Source: Sphingobium sp. BYY-5 (GTDB lineage Bacteria > Pseudomonadota > Alphaproteobacteria > Sphingomonadales > Sphingomonadaceae). From it: 64,000 nt of DNA. Where the stretch lies: contig NZ_JALEBH010000001.1 in assembly GCF_022758885.1 (NCBI RefSeq), forward strand, positions 1,674,001-1,738,000, given 5' to 3'. Within the stretch, counting starts at the first letter, position 1. Each line of letters opens with the position of its first letter. The position numbers and the translations under genes are program-made. Of this stretch, positions 59,104 through 64,000 are shown in pieces. The notes under the pieces are model-generated. The model was given only the letters and a program-made list of their open reading frames with translations, was not told the origin of the DNA and did no database searches.

Positions 59104-59118
59104 TGCAATTCATTCGCA
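59104..59118 (-). promoter_or_regulatory. Possible Fur-like box over the mdh promoter
   Basis: The minus strand reads TGCGAATGAATTGCA, an imperfect palindrome close to the TGCGAATnATTCGCA pattern of alphaproteobacterial Fur sites (two mismatches). It overlaps a possible -35/-10 pair ending in GATAAT about 95 bases before mdh. Iron control of the operon would be an inference. Confidence 0.3.
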
Positions 59119-59198
59119 GTTGCATTAAAGACGATTCACACCCTGTCGCTCCCGGTCTCCTACCCTGGTCCGAGAGCCTTCCCTGCAGAGGTATCCTG

Positions 59199-59360
59199 CC
59201 GGGCGCCCTCATGATCGAGGGTGCCCGGCCTGTTTTCCGTAATAAAGTTGCAGCCTGATGAATGGTTCCCCGCCCATGCGACGGACGGAACCACAAGCCT
59301 GCCATTGCAAATGCAGCGGAGGAAACCCGGTCCATCCATTGCCACCTCAATGGATGGACC
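59199..59360. other. Two strong hairpins in the zapE-mdh gap
   Basis: The 382-base gap 59008-59389 holds no gene. One hairpin pairs CCGGGCGCCCTC (59199-59210) with GAGGGTGCCCGG (59217-59228) and is followed on the plus strand by CCTGTTTTCC. The other pairs GGTCCATCCATT (59329-59340) perfectly with AATGGATGGACC (59349-59360); it lies just past the zapE stop and may slow or end that transcript, although no T-run follows on the minus strand. Confidence 0.5.
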
Positions 59361-59389
59361 GCCTCGGCATTCAGGCGATGTCGAAAGGG

Positions 59390-60502
59390 TTATTTCGGGC
59401 CGTGGCCCAGCGCCAGATACTCGTCCGACTGCATTTCCATCAGGCGCGACACGGTGCGTTCAAATTCGAACGCGCCGTCGCCTTCGGGATAGAGGCGTGC
59501 GGGTTCGGCATCCGCCGACGCCAGCAGTTTCACCTTATATTCGTAGAGCGAATCGATCAGCGTCACGAAGCGCGCCGCTTCGTTGCGCTTTTCCGGTCCC
59601 AGCACGGGGATGCCGACGATGATGACGGTGTGATATTTGCGCGCGATCGCCAGATAGTCGGGCGCGCCCCGCGCCTCCGCGCAAAGGCGCTTGAAGGAGA
59701 AGACGGCGACGCCCTTCAGGCTCTTGGGCACATGCATGGTGCGCCCGCCCTGTACGACGATATCCTCCGACGGCACCTTCGCCCGATCCTCTACGGAAAA
59801 GTCGGTCAGGCGGAAAAAGGCGTCGGACAATTCCCTGGTCGCCTGCGGCCCGTTGGGACAATGCCACAGCGTCGCGTCGCCCAGCCGGTCGCGCCGATAA
59901 TCGGTCGGGCCGTTCAGCGTCATCACGTCCAGCTTCACCTTGATAAGGTCGATGAAGGGCAGGAAAAGCTGACGATTGAGGCCGTTCTTGTAGAGTTCGT
60001 CCGGTTCGCGGTTGGAGGTGGTGACGATCGTCACCCGCTTTTCCAGCAGACCGGTGAAGAGCCGCGACATGATCGCCGCGTCAGCCATGTTGTTGACGAC
60101 CATCTCGTCGAAGCAGAGCAGTCGCGCTTCTTCGGCCAGCGACTCGACCACCGGCGGGATCGGATCGCCCGTCTCCGACTTGCGCGCCTCGGCCAGGCGG
60201 GCATGGACGTCGAGCATGAACTCGTGGAAATGGGCGCGCGCCTTGCGCTGGACATGAACCGTGTCGAAGAACAGGTCCATCAGCATCGATTTGCCGCGAC
60301 CCACCCCGCCCCACATGTACAGGCCGCGTGGCGGCTCCGGCTGCTTGCGCAACAGCTTCCACAGTGTCGATCCGCGCGCCGGGGTCGCTTCCAGTTCCTG
60401 TTGCAGCCGGTCGAGTCGCACCGCTGCCGCCCGCTGGTCCGGATCAGGCCGCAATTCGCCGGCCTCCACCAGCGCGTCATAACGGGCAATGACGCTGGTC
60501 AC
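59390..60502 (-). CDS. zapE: AFG1/ZapE-family ATPase
   Basis: A 370-aa P-loop ATPase. Walker A is in GLYMWGGVGRGKSMLMD, Walker B in LLCFDEMVVNNMADA, and TTSNREPDELYKNGL is the sensor region. Bacterial ZapE associates with the division ring; mitochondrial AFG1/LACE1 acts in respiratory-chain protein turnover. The neighbourhood of sdhB fits a respiratory link. The GTG start overlaps the thioesterase stop (GTGA). Confidence 0.92.
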   Translation of the reverse strand: MTSVIARYDALVEAGELRPDPDQRAAAVRLDRLQQELEATPARGSTLWKLLRKQPEPPRGLYMWGGVGRGKSMLMDLFFDTVHVQRKARAHFHEFMLDVHARLAEARKSETGDPIPPVVESLAEEARLLCFDEMVVNNMADAAIMSRLFTGLLEKRVTIVTTSNREPDELYKNGLNRQLFLPFIDLIKVKLDVMTLNGPTDYRRDRLGDATLWHCPNGPQATRELSDAFFRLTDFSVEDRAKVPSEDIVVQGGRTMHVPKSLKGVAVFSFKRLCAEARGAPDYLAIARKYHTVIIVGIPVLGPEKRNEAARFVTLIDSLYEYKVKLLASADAEPARLYPEGDGAFEFERTVSRLMEMQSDEYLALGHGPK

Positions 60503-60960
60503 TTCGGCGTGGGCGCCTTGCGGATGGTGGCGGTGGAGGCCGCGACCGGCTGGCCATCCTGGGTCATCACCATGCGCAGGAAGAACAGGCGCCCGGTTTC
60601 CCGCAACACCTCCACCTCCGCGATCAGGTCAGGCCCGACCTTGCCCGCGCCCAGATATTGCATGGAAAGGTCGATGGTCACGCCATTGACCTGCTCCTTA
60701 TGGCCCATGGCCCAGAGCGCACCGAAAAAGGCGTGGTCGGCAAAAGCGGCCAGGAAGCCGCCATGCAGCGTATCGAGTCGGTTGCGATGGCTTGGGCGCG
60801 TCTCCAGCCCCACCAGCGCGCGGTTCGGTGCATCGCTGCGCATATAGCCACGGCCGATCGCCTGCAAGAAGGTATCGGGATGCGGGTCGGACCATGCGGT
60901 CCAGCCCGTCCATTTCCCTTCGGACAGCGCTACGCCGCCCGCTATGCCGTCGCTCGTCAA
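60499..60960 (-). CDS. PaaI-family hotdog thioesterase
   Basis: A 153-aa hotdog-fold protein. NRLDTLHGGFLAAFADHAFFGAL is the characteristic hotdog helix segment, with the HGG and the following acidic Asp that in PaaI/YdiI-type enzymes act on acyl-CoA thioesters. The substrate is unknown. The start appears to be a TTG one base after the sdhB stop, since no ATG or GTG is nearby. It is between sdhB and zapE and coupled to both. Confidence 0.8.
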   Translation of the reverse strand: MTSDGIAGGVALSEGKWTGWTAWSDPHPDTFLQAIGRGYMRSDAPNRALVGLETRPSHRNRLDTLHGGFLAAFADHAFFGALWAMGHKEQVNGVTIDLSMQYLGAGKVGPDLIAEVEVLRETGRLFFLRMVMTQDGQPVAASTATIRKAPTPK

Positions 60961-60961
60961 C

Positions 60962-61750
60962 TTACAACTGCCGCTCGACCATCATCTTCTTGGTCTCGGC
61001 AATCGCCTTGGCGGGGCTGAGGCCCTTGGGGCAGACGTTCGCGCAGTTCATGATGGTGTGGCAACGATAGAGACGGAACGGATCTTCCAGTTCGTCCAGG
61101 CGCTCGCCGGTAAATTCGTCGCGGCTGTCGGCGAGCCAGCGATAGGCCTGAAGCAGAATCGCCGGACCAAGGAACCGGTCGCTGTTCCACCAGTAGCTGG
61201 GGCAACTGGTCGAGCAGCAGGCGCACAGGATGCACTCATACAGCCCGTCCAGCTTCTCGCGGTCGGCGGGCGATTGCAGCCGCTCCTTGCCGCTGGGCGG
61301 CGGGCTGACGGTTTGCAGCCAGGGCTTGATGCTGTTGTACTGGGCGTAGAAATGGGTGAAGTCCGGCACCAGATCCTTGATGACGTCCATGTGCGGTAGC
61401 GGCGTGATCTGCACCTGCTTGCCGGCGCACTCGTCGATCGCAGTGGTGCAGGCCAGGCCGTTGCGGCCGTTCATGTTCATCGAGCAGGAACCGCAAATGC
61501 CTTCGCGGCAGGACCGGCGGAAGGTCAGCGTCGGATCATATTCATTCTTGATCTTCAGCAGCGCGTCCAGGACCATCGGGCCGCACTGGTCGAGGTCGAT
61601 CTCGAACGTGTCGTAATGCGGATTTTCACCGGAGTCGGGATCGTAGCGATACACTTTGAAGCTGCGGACATTGGTCGCGCCCTCGGGCGCCTTGTGGGTC
61701 ACGCCCTTGCCGCTGATCTTGCTGTTCTTGGGCAAAGCAAATTCGGCCAT
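60962..61750 (-). CDS. sdhB: Succinate dehydrogenase iron-sulfur subunit
   Basis: A 262-aa subunit of complex II. The three iron-sulfur sites are visible: the [2Fe-2S] motif [33 protein letters not shown] and [14 protein letters not shown]. It transfers electrons from SdhA to quinone. The ATG at 61750 ([13 protein letters not shown]) matches the family start; an upstream ATG would add 37 residues. The flavoprotein and anchor genes are not next to it; the gene upstream is divergent. Confidence 0.96.
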   Translation of the reverse strand: MAEFALPKNSKISGKGVTHKAPEGATNVRSFKVYRYDPDSGENPHYDTFEIDLDQCGPMVLDALLKIKNEYDPTLTFRRSCREGICGSCSMNMNGRNGLACTTAIDECAGKQVQITPLPHMDVIKDLVPDFTHFYAQYNSIKPWLQTVSPPPSGKERLQSPADREKLDGLYECILCACCSTSCPSYWWNSDRFLGPAILLQAYRWLADSRDEFTGERLDELEDPFRLYRCHTIMNCANVCPKGLSPAKAIAETKKMMVERQL

Positions 61751-61968
61751 CGCTCGTCGCGCCTCTTCGTCGATGTCTGTTGGTTGGGGGTCCGCATAAC
61801 GAAAAATCCGCAAAGGTCCAGCGTTGAGGGCCATGTTTCTGTCCCCAAGCCCTTGTTGCAAATGGCTTGCAATTATATGGAGACAACCCCGGCTCCTTCT
61901 TGCTTACTCCGCCATGATCGTTACGAAGCGATTGCCCAAGGGAACTACAGGACAAGACGCCTCTCCTC

Positions 61969-62046
61969 CGTTCGGGCTGAGATTGTCGAAACCCTTCACT
62001 TTCTTCGAAAGAAAGAATGGCCCTTCGACAGGCTCAGGGCGAACGG
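61969..62046. repeat. Inverted palindrome doublet, 'TTCGAC...CTCAG' family
   Basis: Left arm CCGTTCGGGCTGAGATTGTC and right arm ending GACAGGCTCAGGGCGAACGG are approximate reverse complements. The doublet lies in the 331-base divergent gap between sdhB and the glycerophosphotransferase-like gene; apart from the presumed promoters nothing else is seen in that gap. Confidence 0.8.
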
Positions 62047-62081
62047 GCAATATTGCCATCCCGCCACCGGAAACCACCTGC

Positions 62082-63155
62082 TTGCCGATCGACATCGCCT
62101 TCCTCGCCATCGCCGAAGCGCAGCAGCTTTATCACTGGCTGCCCGCCGCGCTGGAACTGGCGCGCCGTCCCGACGTGCGGGTCAGCATCCTGTCGCCATC
62201 GGACCAGATATTGGCGCTGGTCGACAGCTATGATCCGCAAGGCCACCTGAACCGCATCCGCCTGCGCCGCCCCCCGTCCCGGCCCGACTCGCTCTTTCGC
62301 CAGCCATCGCGGCTCGCGACCCTGCTGCTCAACTATCCCACCATCGCCCGCTTCCCGACTTTGGTGACGACCGAGATCAGCAGCGCCTGGTTGCGGCGCG
62401 TGCCGGGTTTCCGGTCCCGCCTCATCCTCATCAAGCATGGCGCGGGCGACCGGGAGGGCGGCTATAAAAAACGCCATGCCGATTTCGACCTGACCCTGGT
62501 CGCGGGGGAGAAGGATCGCCGCCGCATGATCGATCGCGGCCTCTGCACATCCGAAACAGTCGCGGTCGGCGGCTACCCCAAGTTCGAACTGAAGGCCCCG
62601 CGCCAGCACTTCTTCCCCGACGACAAGCCGGTCCTGCTCTACAATCCGCATTTCAACCCGGCGCTTTCTTCGTGGATCAACCACGGCCCGGAGATGCTCG
62701 CCGCGCTGGAGTCGCTGGACGGGTGGAACGTCATCATCGCCCCGCACACCAAACTCGCGCACCATGCGCCGCCGATCGTCAGCACCGCGCCGCATATCCG
62801 CGTGGACATGGGCAGCCGCCGGTCGATCGACATGAGCTATACGATGAGCGCGGACGTCTATCTGGGCGACGTGTCGAGCCAGGTCTATGAATTCCTCATC
62901 CAGCCCCGGCCCTGCATCTTCCTCAACCTCGACCATCGCGACGCTTCGGGTGACGCCTTCGCCCATTGGCGGCTGGGCCAGGTGATCGAGCGCACCGACG
63001 CCCTTCCCCAGGCGCTTGCCCGCGCGAACGACTTGCAACCTGGCTTCGTTGCTGCTCAGGAAGCGGCGATGCAGCAATCGATCGATCTGTCCCCGGTCCC
63101 CGCCTCGCAACGCCAGGCCGACCTCATCCTGAACTTCGCGAAGGCCCACATATGA
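62082..63155 (+). CDS. CDP-glycerol glycerophosphotransferase-like protein
   Basis: A 357-aa soluble, GT-B-like protein. IKHGAGDREGGYKKRHADFDLTLVAG, VGGYPKFE, LLYNPHFNPALSSW and the C-terminal ADVYLGDVSSQVYEFLIQPRPCIFLN follow the pattern of CDP-glycerol glycerophosphotransferases (TagB/TagF-like), where a His and the DVSS region bind the nucleotide-activated polyol phosphate. The TTG at 62082 (LPIDIAFLAIAEAQQL) is chosen because all earlier starts read through the palindrome doublet. It overlaps the next gene by four bases. Its product may be a polyol-phosphate group on a lipid or glycan. Confidence 0.7.
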   Translation: MPIDIAFLAIAEAQQLYHWLPAALELARRPDVRVSILSPSDQILALVDSYDPQGHLNRIRLRRPPSRPDSLFRQPSRLATLLLNYPTIARFPTLVTTEISSAWLRRVPGFRSRLILIKHGAGDREGGYKKRHADFDLTLVAGEKDRRRMIDRGLCTSETVAVGGYPKFELKAPRQHFFPDDKPVLLYNPHFNPALSSWINHGPEMLAALESLDGWNVIIAPHTKLAHHAPPIVSTAPHIRVDMGSRRSIDMSYTMSADVYLGDVSSQVYEFLIQPRPCIFLNLDHRDASGDAFAHWRLGQVIERTDALPQALARANDLQPGFVAAQEAAMQQSIDLSPVPASQRQADLILNFAKAHI

Positions 63156-64000
63156 GCCAGACCCTTACCACCGCCCTTGGCCCCGTCCGCCTGCTGGGCG
63201 AGAATGCAACCCCGATCTGGGGCATGTCCAATGCCGAACGCAATCGCCGCATGGCGACAAGCGCCGCAAAGAATGGCAGCACGCTGGCAGAGGGGCATGA
63301 ACTGCTCTTCAACCTGACCTATGCCTTCGATCCGTTGCTGCTACGGCTGGCGCTCGAAACGCCGGGCACGCTCTTCGCCTGGGCCGGCACGCCGATCGTC
63401 GGGCAGGTGCAGCAGGGAACCGATCCGCTCACCACCCCCCATGTCATCGACCTGTCGAACGGCCGCAAGCTCTACAACCGGCAGCTCCGCAAGCTGGAAC
63501 AGCCGATGGTGCGCGAACTCACCCCATCAACCCGGCGGGAGATCGAGCGGCGCAGCTATTTCGGCGCCTATAAGGGCGTGACCGATGTCCTGACCAAATA
63601 TCTCTGGCCCGAACTGGCGCTGATCCTGACCCGCATCGCCGCGCAGCTCAAGATGACGCCGAACATGGTGTCGGTGATCGGCGTCACCCTCTGCCTGGTC
63701 GCGACCTTCCTCTTCGCCAAGGGGCTGTTCTGGACCGGCTTCCTCGCCGGCTTCATCTTCATGGTGCTGGACACGGTGGACGGCAAGCTCGCCCGCTGCA
63801 CCATCACCTCGTCCAAATGGGGCAATGTGATCGACCATGGCGTCGACCTGGTCCACCCGCCCTTCTGGTGGTATTTCTGGGGCACGGGCCTGGCCTATTG
63901 GGGCCTGGGCCTGTCGGGCGGCACCTTCACCTTCATCATGACGGCGGTGATCGCAGGCTATGTGCTGCAAAGGCTGATCGAGGGGATGTTCCTCAAGGAC
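63152..64000 (+). CDS. CDP-alcohol phosphatidyltransferase-family protein (partial)
   Basis: The frame is open for 283 codons and runs off the window end. The first 130 residues are soluble. Membrane helices follow, with the complete CDP-alcohol motif: D207, D210-G211, A214-R215, G224, D228 and D232. Such enzymes exchange the CMP of CDP-activated lipids for an alcohol. The extended N-terminal region distinguishes it from PgsA and PssA. The four-base overlap with the upstream glycerophosphotransferase-like gene suggests one pathway, perhaps for an unusual phospholipid or polyol-phosphate lipid. Confidence 0.85.
   Translation, partial: MSQTLTTALGPVRLLGENATPIWGMSNAERNRRMATSAAKNGSTLAEGHELLFNLTYAFDPLLLRLALETPGTLFAWAGTPIVGQVQQGTDPLTTPHVIDLSNGRKLYNRQLRKLEQPMVRELTPSTRREIERRSYFGAYKGVTDVLTKYLWPELALILTRIAAQLKMTPNMVSVIGVTLCLVATFLFAKGLFWTGFLAGFIFMVLDTVDGKLARCTITSSKWGNVIDHGVDLVHPPFWWYFWGTGLAYWGLGLSGGTFTFIMTAVIAGYVLQRLIEGMFLKD

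Noticed and set aside
61824..62081. N-terminal extension of the glycerophosphotransferase-like protein
   Set aside because: It would include the palindrome doublet at 61969-62046 and has no family resemblance; a TTG at 62082 begins the conserved region.

Overview
The window looks like chromosome of a sphingomonad (Sphingobium/Sphingomonas-type alphaproteobacterium). The grounds are high GC, an ACP-dependent serine palmitoyltransferase next to its own acyl carrier protein, a two-subunit glycine decarboxylase behind a tandem glycine riboswitch, GGAAC-N16/17-GGTT (EcfG-type) promoters, an alphaproteobacterial NDUFS4-like protein and a complete dcw cluster. No rRNA, tRNA, CRISPR array, prophage or classical insertion sequence was seen. 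Almost all of the window is ordinary core genome; the unusual material is in short palindromic elements and one intergenic region.

Layout. 1-7.6 kb (+): TSUP permease, HrpB helicase, NDUFS4-like protein, sphingolipid ACP and Spt, hybrid histidine kinase. 7.6-14.3 kb (-): a Tam41-like protein, a DUF938 methyltransferase and the glycine cleavage operon gcvT-gcvH-gcvPA-gcvPB under a tandem glycine riboswitch. 14.4-17.4 kb (-): dNTPase and a TPR/SPOR protein. 17.5-36.6 kb (-): the full division/cell-wall cluster mraZ-rsmH-ftsL-ftsI-murE-murF-mraY-murD-ftsW-murG-murC-(65-aa protein)-murB-ddl-ftsQ-ftsA-ftsZ, closed by a terminator. 36.8-39.4 kb (-): two membrane proteins and a cysteine synthase. 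39.6-41.1 kb (+): SleB-type hydrolase, a candidate stress-induced small RNA and entericidin. 41.5-48.6 kb (-): glmU, a phosphoesterase, glmS, scpA, scpB, tatA, tatB, tatC. 48.6-50.1 kb (+): phosphoglycolate phosphatase and a crotonase. 50.2-61.8 kb (-): sdhB-thioesterase-zapE, then mdh-sucD-odhA-odhB-lpd, encoding much of the lower TCA cycle. 62.1-64 kb (+): a glycerophosphotransferase-like protein and a CDP-alcohol phosphatidyltransferase cut by the window end.

Two observations stand out. First, at least six families of short palindromes occur as inverted doublets in intergenic spaces and twice inside coding frames (hrpB, murD). Two elements of about 360-375 bp consist of such inverted palindromes bracketing a single small GIY-YIG nuclease gene, one intact (57.7-58.0 kb) and one with an apparent 1-nt frameshift (52.2-52.6 kb). 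The layout parallels REP-associated tyrosine transposases but with a different enzyme. Second, the SleB-entericidin gap has two EcfG-type promoters; one precedes a two-hairpin transcript with C6 and C7 loops and a terminator, resembling the Caulobacter general-stress sRNA GsrN.
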